From positions 1 to 64,000 of the forward strand of contig JBCDJG010000006.1 in assembly GCA_038748065.1 (NCBI GenBank): DNA of 64,000 bases. The letters run 5' to 3'. Both the position numbers and the translations under genes were made by a program. This document shows, piece by piece, positions 41,753 through 50,212 of the stretch; within the stretch, counting starts at the first letter, position 1; each line of letters opens with the position of its first letter. Below the pieces are notes generated by a model. That model saw only the letters and a list, made by a program, of their open reading frames with translations. It did no database searches and was not told the DNA's origin. The stretch comes from JBCDJG01 sp038748065. Lineage in GTDB: Bacteria; Pseudomonadota; Gammaproteobacteria; Pseudomonadales; Halieaceae.

Positions 41753-42529
41753 TCAGTCGAGTTCCAGGTCCATCTGATACTGAAAGTGCTCGGGGTTGTA
41801 GAGCACCTGCATGTAGTCGCGCAGCTGCTCACTGTTGCCTTCCTTGTTGAAGGAGCGGCGGGTCAGGCTGAGTAGAGGCGTGCCTTCTTCGACGTCCAGA
41901 GCTGAAGCGGCCTCGCGCGATGCGGCGACGGCGGTAATCGTCTGTGTGACGTGTGTAACCTCGAGGCCCTTTTCCCGGAAGTAGGACAGGCGCGGAGTTT
42001 TCTCAAAAATCGTTGGGCGATTCGGCTTGTCGACACCGGTGGTCCAGCTCTTGTAATAGCCGAAGCGGGTGCCGTCGCGCTCGCGCACGCGTACCAGATG
42101 CAGGGCGGTATCGCCGGGCTCCAGATCAAGCTCCACGCGAACCTCCCGGGGCGGTTGCAACATGCCACATTCGATGACGCTGGCCTTGGTGTTTCGCGCC
42201 ATACTCTCGATTTCTTGCAGCATGCCTGTCAGGGGTGCCTTGACCGGCTTCTGCCGGTACTGGTAGGTCACATGAGTGCCTTTGCCGCGACGGCGCTCCA
42301 CCAGATTTTCTGCGGCCAGTTCATCCATAGCGCGCTTGGCGGTAATCCGCGAGACATCAAAGGTGTCTGCGAGCTGTTCTTCCGTGGGCATGCGCTCGCC
42401 CTTGGGTAGGGTGCCGTCGAGGATCATGCCGCGCAGCAGCACGTAAAGCTGGTGGTATAGCGGCGCGGGCGACGCCTTACTCAGCCCGTCACGTGCGCGC
42501 TGGCTGAAGAGTGTTTGTGGGCTGCTCAT
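41753..42529 (-). CDS. GntR-family regulator, HutC subfamily (UTRA domain)
   Basis: Protein of 258 residues: N-terminal winged helix (about 20-90; MPTEEQLADTFDVSRITAKRAMDELAAENLVERRRGKGTHV) and C-terminal UTRA effector domain (about 105-250; ending LRDYMQVLYNPEHFQYQMDLELD). HutC-type regulators sense small metabolites. A 24-base near-palindrome lies 51 bases upstream, and a related element is found in the HMG-CoA lyase/CoA-transferase divergon at 2837-2860, a possible distant target. It lies downstream of the thiolase/DUF35 pair on the same strand. Confidence 0.9.
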   Translation of the reverse strand: MSSPQTLFSQRARDGLSKASPAPLYHQLYVLLRGMILDGTLPKGERMPTEEQLADTFDVSRITAKRAMDELAAENLVERRRGKGTHVTYQYRQKPVKAPLTGMLQEIESMARNTKASVIECGMLQPPREVRVELDLEPGDTALHLVRVRERDGTRFGYYKSWTTGVDKPNRPTIFEKTPRLSYFREKGLEVTHVTQTITAVAASREAASALDVEEGTPLLSLTRRSFNKEGNSEQLRDYMQVLYNPEHFQYQMDLELD

Positions 42530-42579
42530 GCGTGGTCCCCGGGCGGCAGTGCACTGCCTGTCCTATGCGTCTCATATTT

Positions 42580-42603
42580 GTACTAATGATAATACATTAG
42601 CAC
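42580..42603. promoter_or_regulatory. GntR operator candidate
   Basis: The element GTACTAATGATA followed by ATACATTAGCAC contains the inverted repeat CTAATG/CATTAG with a 6-base spacer. It is 51 bases upstream of the GntR start codon, in an AT-rich gap. Its similarity to 2837-2860 (17 of 24) supports a real recognition sequence of a dimeric regulator. Confidence 0.5.
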
Positions 42604-42654
42604 AATATGTAAACGTGAGTACCGCGCTGGCGGAGTCCACTTTTTAGATCATGT

Positions 42655-43842
42655 TCAGCGCTTCACAATGACCGAGCTACCATGCCCGAAGAGGCCCTGG
42701 TTCGCCGTAATGCCGACACGGGCGCCCTGCACCTGTCGATCGCCACATTCACCGCGCAGCTGCCAGGTGAGTTCGCAAACCTGGGCGAGAGCCTGCGCCG
42801 GTACCGCTTCGCCGAAACACGCCAGGCCGCCGGAGACGTTTACCGGAATCTTGCCCCCGATCGCCGTATCGCCAGCGCGCAGCAAGGCGGCGGCTTCGCC
42901 CCTCGGTGCTAGCTGCAGGTCTTCGATCCAGTCCAGTTCCAGGGCGGTCGACAGGTCATACACTTCTGCCAGGTCGATGTCTTGCGGACCAAGGCCGGCC
43001 TCTTCATACGCTTTGACCGGCAGTGCCGCACGGAAACTCTGTGCGGTGACACCATCGGCGAAGGCCGAGTCCGTGGCGATATCCGGCATCTCCACGACCT
43101 CACTGGCAAAAGTGGGGGTAAGCGTAGAGATCGCCGCCACGCGGGGAGCGTCACCTTTACCGATTTTTTTAGCGTACTCAAGGCTGGATACTATGAGGGC
43201 GGCTCCGCCGTCGGAGGTGGCGCAGATATCCATAAGGCGCAGCGGATCTGCCACCATCGCGGAGGCGGCCACGTCTTCGGCACTGAATACCTTGCGATAG
43301 CGGGCGCGAGGGTTATGAGCGCCTACCCGCGCATTTTTGACTTTGACGGCAGCAAAATCCTCCAGCGTGTCACCGTAGACATCCATACGGCGGCGCGCGT
43401 AGAGCGCGAAGTAGGTCGGATTGGTGATGCCGAGGTAAAAGCGAACCCAATCCGGGTCCTCCGGGCGATAGCCGCCGGCGGGTGCGAGAAAGCCTTTGGG
43501 TGTGGTGTCCGCGCCGATTACGAGCGCGACGTCACAGGCACCCGACAGAATCTTGCTGCGTGCGGCGGCCAGGGCTTGCGAGCCCGAGGCGCAGGCGGCG
43601 TAAGAGGTATTAACCTCGGCGCCCTGCCAGCCCAATGCCTGGGCAAAGGTCGCGCCTGCGACATAGCCCGGATAGCCGCAGCGCACGGTGGCGCCGCCCG
43701 AGACGAACTTCACGTCCCGCCAGGGTACGCCGGCATCGCTCAGAGCCTCGCGCGCAGCGGCTACGCCGTATTGCACAAAGTTGTGTCCCCATTTGCCCCA
43801 GGGGTGCATGCCGGCGCCGAGGATCGCTATTTCGTTGCTCAT
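42655..43842 (-). CDS. Thiolase-superfamily protein, SCP-x/lipid-transfer (Ltp2) type
   Basis: Protein of 395 residues of the thiolase fold. The nucleophile-position Cys84 is present (AACASGSQA), but the usual GHP histidine motif is replaced by SGGLACFGEAVPA, and the C-terminal motif reads FGHGSSVIV. This pattern, together with an adjacent DUF35 gene, is known from SCP-x thiolases and from the retro-aldolase Ltp2 of steroid side-chain degradation. It starts 10 bases after the DUF35 gene. It could be a thiolase or an aldolase; the missing GHP favours non-standard chemistry. Confidence 0.87.
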   Translation of the reverse strand: MSNEIAILGAGMHPWGKWGHNFVQYGVAAAREALSDAGVPWRDVKFVSGGATVRCGYPGYVAGATFAQALGWQGAEVNTSYAACASGSQALAAARSKILSGACDVALVIGADTTPKGFLAPAGGYRPEDPDWVRFYLGITNPTYFALYARRRMDVYGDTLEDFAAVKVKNARVGAHNPRARYRKVFSAEDVAASAMVADPLRLMDICATSDGGAALIVSSLEYAKKIGKGDAPRVAAISTLTPTFASEVVEMPDIATDSAFADGVTAQSFRAALPVKAYEEAGLGPQDIDLAEVYDLSTALELDWIEDLQLAPRGEAAALLRAGDTAIGGKIPVNVSGGLACFGEAVPAQALAQVCELTWQLRGECGDRQVQGARVGITANQGLFGHGSSVIVKR

Positions 43843-43852
43843 GTTCTTTTCC

Positions 43853-44287
43853 TCAGGCCGCCAGGGGCTTCCACTTCCAGGTGACTTTGGTTTCTTCCTC
43901 GGTCTCGTGCAGCGTTTCCAGGACCAACTCCATGGGCATGCCGACCTTGAGGTCTTCTACACCTACACCCGTGACCACCTGACCGAGAATCACCATCTGC
44001 TCTTGCTCAAGTTGGACGGCAGCAATGGCATAGGGCTCGAAGGGGTCTGGCGCGATGAAGGGCGCGGGCGGCTTGTAGCAGGCGTTGGTATAGCTCCAGA
44101 TCTTGCCTGTACGGCTCAACTCAACTTCGTCGAACTCCGTACAGTCGCAATTGGGATTGCGGCAGTACTGGTCCTGCTTGGGGAAAAAGTAGGTGCCACA
44201 GGCACGGCAGCGACTGCCGATTAGATGCGGCTTGTCATCCATGGTGTGCCAGCCCTCGATAGCCGCCACAATGGGCTTGTTACTCAT
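43853..44287 (-). CDS. DUF35 OB-fold protein with zinc ribbon
   Basis: Protein of 144 residues: an N-terminal rubredoxin-like zinc ribbon (CRACGTYFFPKQDQYCRNPNC, four Cys) followed by an OB-fold (KIWSYTNACYKPPAPF; PYAIAAVQLEQEQMVILGQV). Such proteins pair with thiolase-fold partners and are needed for their activity, as ChsH2 does with Ltp2 and as in archaeal HMG-CoA synthase complexes. The ATG at 44287 is the start before SNKPIVAAIEGW; the open frame upstream lacks family character. First gene of the pair. Confidence 0.9.
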   Translation of the reverse strand: MSNKPIVAAIEGWHTMDDKPHLIGSRCRACGTYFFPKQDQYCRNPNCDCTEFDEVELSRTGKIWSYTNACYKPPAPFIAPDPFEPYAIAAVQLEQEQMVILGQVVTGVGVEDLKVGMPMELVLETLHETEEETKVTWKWKPLAA

Positions 44288-44390
44288 GACCCGTCTCCGT
44301 GCTTGGTTCGTCTGCGTGAGCGCGGCGGTCAGGGTACTAGCGCCTCGGGTGGCAGGCAAACAGGCAGGTATATCCTGTTAGACTGGCCAT

Positions 44391-45068
44391 ATGTGCGGCC
44401 GAGTGAACGTCATCGATAACCCGGGCATCCAGGCGCTGCTGGCGGACCTCGGTATCGATCTCCAATTGCCCGCCGGGGTTAACGTGGCACCGACTGAGTC
44501 GCTCACCCTGCTGCGCGCCGGTGAGAATGGAATCACCGCCAGCGCAGCTCGCTGGTGGCTGACGCCCTCCTGGGCGCCGGCGGTCGAACAAAAGTACGCC
44601 ATGTTCAATGCGCGTGCAGAAACCCTGGCCAAGAGTCGCGCCTATAAAAAGCCTTTTGCCTCTCAGCGCGGGATCGTGCCGGTCTCAAGCTTCATCGAAT
44701 GGCGCGCGGAAGAGGGCGTCAAACAGCCCTGGTTGATCAGCAACGAGGCGCGGGCGCTGGCCCTGGCAGCGCTCTGGGATGTCTGGCACGGCGAAGGGGA
44801 AGCGCTGCTTTCCTGTACCCTTGTGACCACTGCCGCGGCCGACAGTTTTGCGCCCTGGCACCACCGCATGCCCGTAGTGCTCTGTGCGGACGAGTGCCAG
44901 CGCTGGCTCGATAACAGTCATCGCATCGATGCCGAAGACCCGCTGTTTCGCCCCGGGTTGAAGCACGACTGGCTGTTGCGGCCCTTGGACCGAGCGGTGA
45001 ACAATGCCCGCAACAAATCCCCTGAACTGATGCGCGGGCTCGCCGAACCCCTTCGCCTCGCGTCCTGA
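44391..45068 (+). CDS. SRAP/HMCES-family abasic-site protein (YedK-like)
   Basis: Protein of 225 residues, SOS-response-associated peptidase family. It forms a thiazolidine crosslink with abasic sites in single-stranded DNA through Cys2 after removal of the initiator Met (MCGRVNV). Conserved partners are visible: NARAE, SFIEW (Glu) and HHRMPV (His). Start fixed by the obligatory Met-Cys. It stands alone between the DUF35 gene and a TonB receptor. Length and motif order are standard. Confidence 0.93.
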   Translation: MCGRVNVIDNPGIQALLADLGIDLQLPAGVNVAPTESLTLLRAGENGITASAARWWLTPSWAPAVEQKYAMFNARAETLAKSRAYKKPFASQRGIVPVSSFIEWRAEEGVKQPWLISNEARALALAALWDVWHGEGEALLSCTLVTTAAADSFAPWHHRMPVVLCADECQRWLDNSHRIDAEDPLFRPGLKHDWLLRPLDRAVNNARNKSPELMRGLAEPLRLAS

Positions 45069-45138
45069 GTATTCAGCCTTAGACTAACAGCATTACTTCG
45101 CGGTGCGCGGGAGGGGTCTTCCAGTGCGCAGAAAATCG

Positions 45139-45154
45139 TTGTACTATAGTACAA
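45139..45154. promoter_or_regulatory. 16-bp perfect palindrome upstream of TonB receptor
   Basis: TTGTACTATAGTACAA is perfectly self-complementary over 16 bases. It lies 114 bases before the TonB receptor ATG in a 199-base gap that otherwise holds no gene. TATAGT within it could be a -10 element. A chance perfect 16-mer palindrome is unlikely; the cognate regulator is unknown. Confidence 0.6.
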
Positions 45155-45267
45155 ATTGTTGGCTGGACTCGGTTGTCTGCCCCATGGGTTTGAGGCATAT
45201 TACGAGCAAAATCTAACAATAAACTCGCCGCTTACGGCGCCCGGATCAAGCTCCCGAGGGGGGAAGT

Positions 45268-47760
45268 ATGTCAAACCGTGTACGCACTGCGATGCGCCGA
45301 AAGGCCATCGCGCTTGCGGTGGCCAGTGTGGCCGCCGGTAGCCCAAACGCATTCGCACAGCTCGAAGAAGTCATCGTTACTGCACAGAAGCGCGAAGAAG
45401 GCCTGCAGGATGTGCCGATTTCCGTTGAGGCGTTTAGTCAGGCGCAGATTGAAGGACTTGCTGCTCAGGATATCGCAGACCTTGCTGTCTTTACGCCGAA
45501 CTTCGACGCTGGCCTAAACGCCAACCAGCCGCGCTACAAGATACGGGGTATTGGCACCGACGACTTCGGTATCGGCGCTGATCCTGCCGTGGGCGTCTAT
45601 CAGGACGGCGTTTACATCGGTCGCTCCGGTGGTTCTAGAGTCGCCTTTAATGACGTTCAACGCGTCGAAATCCTGAACGGCCCCCAAGGCACGCTGTTTG
45701 GGCGAAATGCTGCGGCAGGTGCCGTTCAATACGTTACGTACAAGCCCAGTGAAGAGACCGAAGGCTGGATTCGTGGCATCTATGGCAACTACGACCGACG
45801 CCAGGTCGATGGCGTGTACAACACGCCGATCACTGACAACCTGTTCTTCCGCGGCGGAGTGCTCGTTAACAAGCGTGATGGATGGGTCGATAACGAGTTT
45901 AACGGGAGGGATCTGGCGCGGCAGGACAATTGGTCCGTCAACGCGCAGCTTAAGTGGCTACCGACGGACACCCTGGACATTAACTTTCGGCTTGAGTACG
46001 ACGAAGTCGACCAGGACTCGGCCCCGGCGTCGAGTGCTGTCTGGGGTCCACGTGACAACGGCGCTGGTTTTGAGAAGGTTGAGAGTGACGCGAATCTCGA
46101 AGAGTCTCGCGAACTCTGGGGTGCGGCACTTCATGTAACCTGGGATTTATCCTGGGCGACGTTCTACTCCATCACTTCCTGGCGTGAATTCGAGTCATTG
46201 AATCCGGAGGAAAAGGACGGCTCTGCGGATCCGCTATATTATCTGACCGACCTCAACCAGGAAGATAATGAACAGTTTGGCCAGGAGTTTCGTTTCGACG
46301 GCGACCTCGGTAGTAACGTGCGCTGGACGGCCGGCTTCAACTACCACTACGAGAACGCCAAGCAGCTCACGGGTATCGACCTGCTGCCTCAGGCTATCGA
46401 TAAGCTGGCAGCGGAAGTCGAGATTGGCCTGCCTTACGATGCGGTGACGCCCGGCGATCCTTTGAGCCTAGCCTTTCTGGCGTTCCCTGACCCAGAGGGT
46501 CGTCGTGAATACAGCAGCGGCCAGGACGCCCTGGCACGCTCGGACTTTTACTCTGAGCGTCTCGCGCTCGAGGGTACCTACGACTCCTATGCCGTGTTTG
46601 GCGACGTCACATGGGATATTACCGATACGATCTCGTTGACCGGTGGTTTGCGCTGGACCCGTGATGAGAAGGAATTCTCTCGTTTCACCGAGTTCAACGA
46701 GTACGTCATCGCGTTTGCGTTTACGCAGGAGACCCGCATCGATGCCAATGGCAATTACGACCCCGACGGGCAGATTGGCTGGCTGACCACTGAGGACTCC
46801 TGGTCACAGACGACGCCAAGGCTGGTGCTTGATTGGGCGGTTGCTGAAGACGTGCTGCTCTATGCATCCTATGCCGAGGGCTACAAGGCCGGCGGCTTCA
46901 ACAGCGCCGGGGAGATACTCGCGCCGTCCTTCGACCCGGAAGAGGTGACTAACTATGAGCTGGGGATGAAGTCCAGCTGGCTTGATAACACCCTCCGCGT
47001 CAACCTCTCATTGTTCTACTACGAGTACGATAACCTGCAATCGCTTGAGTTTATCGATGCGGAATGCTTGCCAAACTCCTCGGTCGGCGCCTACCTTTTT
47101 GAGACCTCGGATGTCGAGGGTGATGGCCTGGAGCTCAGCGTAAATTGGCTGGCCACGCCCAACCTTGAACTGTTTTTCAATACCGGCTTGCTGGACGCTG
47201 AGTATGTACGTCGCGAGGAGCGCCGGGTAATCGATGGCGTGTGCCAGACCATTGATCGCACTGGCGAAACGTTTGCCGAGTCACCTGATCTCAACTTCAC
47301 CGTTGGCGGCACCTATAGCTGGCCCTTCAATGACGGGTCTGAACTTGTTTTCACCGCCGCTTACAACTACGAGGAAGGCACTGAGCAAAATAACTGCACC
47401 TTCATTGTAAATCCTGATGACCCCGCTGATCCTTCAGCGCTCTACGAATTAACCGAGCTCAATGGCGAGTTGATTGTCAGTCGGCAGTCTTCGTTCGGGC
47501 CAGAGATAGAAGCGCCCTTTAGCAGTTGCCCCGACACGGATGATATTGAACAGCTCAACATGCGTCTAACGTGGTTCAGCCCGGCCTCGGATTGGGAAGT
47601 CTCCGCCTGGGTGGTGAATGCGACCGACTGGGAGCCCGACGAGAAAAACCCCGGCAACCTGGGTGATCAGCTTGCCTCCGACTTCTCCGACGGGTCACCG
47701 TCCTTTGTGCGCCGGGAAGAGCCGCGCATGTACGGCGTCGAGCTGAGGTATCGTTGGTAA
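45268..47760 (+). CDS. TonB-dependent receptor
   Basis: Protein of 830 residues: signal peptide (AIALAVASVAAGSPNAFAQ), TonB box LEEVIVTAQKREEG, plug (YKIRGIGTDDFGIGADPAVGVYQDGVYIGRS; VEILNGPQGTLFGRNAAAG) and a long barrel ending YGVELRYRW. GAGGGGGGAAGT precedes the ATG. It is followed by a 3-alpha-HSD-like SDR gene and preceded by a 16-bp palindrome. The sequence type is that of receptors for organic substrates in sphingomonads and marine gammaproteobacteria. Confidence 0.93.
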   Translation: MSNRVRTAMRRKAIALAVASVAAGSPNAFAQLEEVIVTAQKREEGLQDVPISVEAFSQAQIEGLAAQDIADLAVFTPNFDAGLNANQPRYKIRGIGTDDFGIGADPAVGVYQDGVYIGRSGGSRVAFNDVQRVEILNGPQGTLFGRNAAAGAVQYVTYKPSEETEGWIRGIYGNYDRRQVDGVYNTPITDNLFFRGGVLVNKRDGWVDNEFNGRDLARQDNWSVNAQLKWLPTDTLDINFRLEYDEVDQDSAPASSAVWGPRDNGAGFEKVESDANLEESRELWGAALHVTWDLSWATFYSITSWREFESLNPEEKDGSADPLYYLTDLNQEDNEQFGQEFRFDGDLGSNVRWTAGFNYHYENAKQLTGIDLLPQAIDKLAAEVEIGLPYDAVTPGDPLSLAFLAFPDPEGRREYSSGQDALARSDFYSERLALEGTYDSYAVFGDVTWDITDTISLTGGLRWTRDEKEFSRFTEFNEYVIAFAFTQETRIDANGNYDPDGQIGWLTTEDSWSQTTPRLVLDWAVAEDVLLYASYAEGYKAGGFNSAGEILAPSFDPEEVTNYELGMKSSWLDNTLRVNLSLFYYEYDNLQSLEFIDAECLPNSSVGAYLFETSDVEGDGLELSVNWLATPNLELFFNTGLLDAEYVRREERRVIDGVCQTIDRTGETFAESPDLNFTVGGTYSWPFNDGSELVFTAAYNYEEGTEQNNCTFIVNPDDPADPSALYELTELNGELIVSRQSSFGPEIEAPFSSCPDTDDIEQLNMRLTWFSPASDWEVSAWVVNATDWEPDEKNPGNLGDQLASDFSDGSPSFVRREEPRMYGVELRYRW

Positions 47761-47892
47761 AAATCCGCACTACTAGACCGCAAATGTCCTAAGGATCTGA
47801 CCGCTAATCGCATAGGCTCGCCGGCCCCTGGCCCAGACAATAGATCCCGCTGGCTATACTGATTGCTGGAATTGAGAGGCGGAGGCAAGAAC

Positions 47893-48654
47893 ATGGGTAT
47901 CTACGCGATGACAGGGGGCGCCACCGGTATCGGCGGCAACCTCAGGGGGCAACTCCTGGAAGCCGGCCACACGGTAATTTCCGTGGACATTAAGGAGGGC
48001 GATATCATTGCCGACCTGTCTACGGCGGAGGGGCGCCAGGCGGCTATTGAGGGTATCCACCAACGTGCGCCGGAGGGTCTCGACGGCTTCATCCCCTGCG
48101 CTGGACTGCCGCCGGTAGCGCCCTTGGACACGATCGCCCGGGTCAATTACTTCGCGGTGATCGCGACCGTCGAAGGGGTAAAAGACCTGGTCGCCAAGAA
48201 ACGCGGCACCGTGCTGCTGGTGGCGTCCAACTCCGCCCCGATGGTGCCCGGCGATGACGCCTACGTGCAGGCCTGTTTAAGCGGCGACGAAGAGGCAACG
48301 ATCGCCGAGATCCTCACCCGGGACGGACACACCGCCTACGCCGGGTCCAAGCGGGCACTGTCCATGTGGATGCGGCGCAATGTTGTGGCCTACGCAAAGG
48401 CCGGGGTGCGGCTCAACGCGGTGGCGCCCGGGATTACCAACACGCCGCTTTCAGACCAGGTCATGGCTGATGAGGAGCTAGGTCAGGCGATCAAGGAGTT
48501 CGGCGAGATGGTGCCCTGGGGCGGCACCGCGCAGCCCGAGCAGATCGCCAACGTGATGCACTTCATGCTGAGCGACAAGTCGGACTTTGTCTGTGGTTCG
48601 ATCTTCTTCGTCGACGGCGGCTCTGACGCGATGTTGAGGCCGGACGAGTTCTAA
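47893..48654 (+). CDS. 3-alpha-hydroxysteroid dehydrogenase/carbonyl reductase-like SDR
   Basis: About 253 residues. The cofactor motif TGGATGIG is at 7-14, DLSTAEGR near 37, CAG (a variant of NNAG) near 69, VNYF near 85 and the active-site AYAGSKRAL. The pattern, including IADLSTAEGR, GVRLNAVAPG and the C-terminal DGGSDAMLRPDEF, closely follows the 3-alpha-HSD of Comamonas testosteroni as remembered. The ATG at 47893 has GGAGG at ideal spacing. A steroid or other 3-hydroxy cyclic substrate is likely. It overlaps the convergent lipoprotein gene by 4 bases. Confidence 0.87.
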   Translation: MGIYAMTGGATGIGGNLRGQLLEAGHTVISVDIKEGDIIADLSTAEGRQAAIEGIHQRAPEGLDGFIPCAGLPPVAPLDTIARVNYFAVIATVEGVKDLVAKKRGTVLLVASNSAPMVPGDDAYVQACLSGDEEATIAEILTRDGHTAYAGSKRALSMWMRRNVVAYAKAGVRLNAVAPGITNTPLSDQVMADEELGQAIKEFGEMVPWGGTAQPEQIANVMHFMLSDKSDFVCGSIFFVDGGSDAMLRPDEF

Positions 48655-49247
48655 CTCGTGCCCGCTTCATTTGCCCTGATCACTGCGGCGGCTTCGCTGC
48701 TCAGCTGTCTTAGAAGCTCGCTGTAAGCGGCAGCGGCGGCGTTGGCGCTGAAACCCTCGCCGCCGTAGCCGGCCTGCATCTGGCTCACCTTGCGTACCAG
48801 TGTGGCGCCATCGGCCGGGTGCCGCACCTCCCATTCCGCGACCATCCGCGCGCCCTCAGCGTTGGCGTCGAGGTTCAGGATGCGCACGCTCAGGCCGTAA
48901 TCGGGCGTTTGGCCCGCAGACCAGGGGAAGCTCTGCGTATTTTGCGTGCCCAGCTCGCTCGACAGGTTGACGTTCAGCACGCGTTCGATTCCGTCTGTCA
49001 GCGGTTCCGCCCAGCGTTCGCTGTTACTCATCTGCAACTGGTTGCCGCTGCCCTGGAATACCAATCGGTTGCGATTCAGGTACTCGGGGATGTCGACCGG
49101 CCCAACGCCAATAGACGGCGTTTGTGCCTTGGCCTGGGCGTCAACTTCCGCGCTTAACAGGTAGTAGTTATTCGGTGGTGTCGTGCCGCAGCCGGCCAGG
49201 GTCAAGGCCAATAACAGGGCGACAGGTGCAATCGATGCGGTTTTCAT
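48651..49247 (-). CDS. ABC transport auxiliary lipoprotein (PqiC/ABC_trans_aux)
   Basis: Protein of 198 residues with a lipobox (LTLAGC, Cys near 20), then the ABC-type transport auxiliary domain (NNYYLLSAE; GVGPVDIPEYLNRNRLVFQG; WAEPLTDGIERVLNVNL). Outer-membrane-anchored partner of MCE proteins in PqiABC- and Mla-like phospholipid or hydrophobic-compound transport. Last gene of the four-gene operon; its ATG overlaps the MCE gene's stop by 4 bases. Confidence 0.9.
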   Translation of the reverse strand: MKTASIAPVALLLALTLAGCGTTPPNNYYLLSAEVDAQAKAQTPSIGVGPVDIPEYLNRNRLVFQGSGNQLQMSNSERWAEPLTDGIERVLNVNLSSELGTQNTQSFPWSAGQTPDYGLSVRILNLDANAEGARMVAEWEVRHPADGATLVRKVSQMQAGYGGEGFSANAAAAAYSELLRQLSSEAAAVIRANEAGTS

Positions 49248-50212
49248 GGCGTGTTGCTCCTTCCCCTGATCAGGGCTTCAGGCTGTTCCTCCAGGGTGCG
49301 TGCGAGCAGTTTCACCGCACGGCTGGCTGAGGCCAATTCCTTGAGCGCCTCGTTTAACTGGTAGGTCGTGGGAGAGTCCGGCGATACCAGCCGGTCCAGT
49401 TCGTCTGCCGCAGCGCCAAGATCGACAAGTGCCTCATCCAGTCGGCTGAGGCTCTCCTGGGCTGCTGCGGAAATGGCCGGCAGCTCTCGATTGGCCAGCT
49501 TCACCGTGGTGGCCGCTTCGTCGAGGAGGGTGTCAAGCTGAGGCCCGGAGGTGGCCAGCTGCGTCGTAAAGCTTGCGCTGAGTGTTTCCACCGACCGCAG
49601 CGCGGACTGAATGTCCGCTGGAATTTGCTGGAAGCTGCTGCTGCCGATAAAGCTCGACAGGCCGCTGGCGATGGTTTCGAGGTTATCGGCGATGGCAGCA
49701 ATGTCGACCTGCTCGATTTCCTGGGTCAGGCGCTCGAGGTCAGTGGGTATCGTAGGAATCTGCGTGTAGTCACTTTGGATATCCGCAAGCTGTATCTCCC
49801 GATCGTTGTGGAAATCGAGCTGTATATAAAGCAGGCCTGTCAGCAGGCTCTGGGTGTTGAGTTGCGCCCGCAGGCCGCGAGCGATCAGGTCGTCGTAATA
49901 GCTAGCCTCCAGGTTACTGCCCTGGCGCTGGATGTTGGCGGTGTTGAGCTCGGCCTCAACCAACATAATGACGTCGATCGTCTCTGTATCGAGAATGATC
50001 TTGATGTCGGTTACCTGGCCAATCTGGACGCCGCGCAACGCGACGGGAGCGCCGAGATTCAAACCTTTGACGGAGCCATCGAAGACCATAACAACCCGGT
50101 CGCGCTCGGCGGCGAGGCCTACGCCGGTGATATAAATCAGTGTTGTGACGGCGATGGCGAGGGCACCGATAATGAAGGCGCCAATCGCCGCGGCCTGGGG
50201 TTTTTCACTCAT
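49244..50212 (-). CDS. MlaD/MCE-domain substrate-binding protein
   Basis: Protein of 322 residues: one N-terminal transmembrane helix (AAAIGAFIIGALAIAVTTLIYITGVG), a single MCE domain at about 38-115 (VMVFDGSVKGLNLGAPVALRGVQIGQVTDI), then a long helical region that can form the periplasmic channel or needle. Overlaps the ATPase gene by 8 bases and the lipoprotein gene by 4, so the operon is translationally coupled. Carries lipids or sterol-like molecules between the outer and inner membrane. Confidence 0.92.
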   Translation of the reverse strand: MSEKPQAAAIGAFIIGALAIAVTTLIYITGVGLAAERDRVVMVFDGSVKGLNLGAPVALRGVQIGQVTDIKIILDTETIDVIMLVEAELNTANIQRQGSNLEASYYDDLIARGLRAQLNTQSLLTGLLYIQLDFHNDREIQLADIQSDYTQIPTIPTDLERLTQEIEQVDIAAIADNLETIASGLSSFIGSSSFQQIPADIQSALRSVETLSASFTTQLATSGPQLDTLLDEAATTVKLANRELPAISAAAQESLSRLDEALVDLGAAADELDRLVSPDSPTTYQLNEALKELASASRAVKLLARTLEEQPEALIRGRSNTP

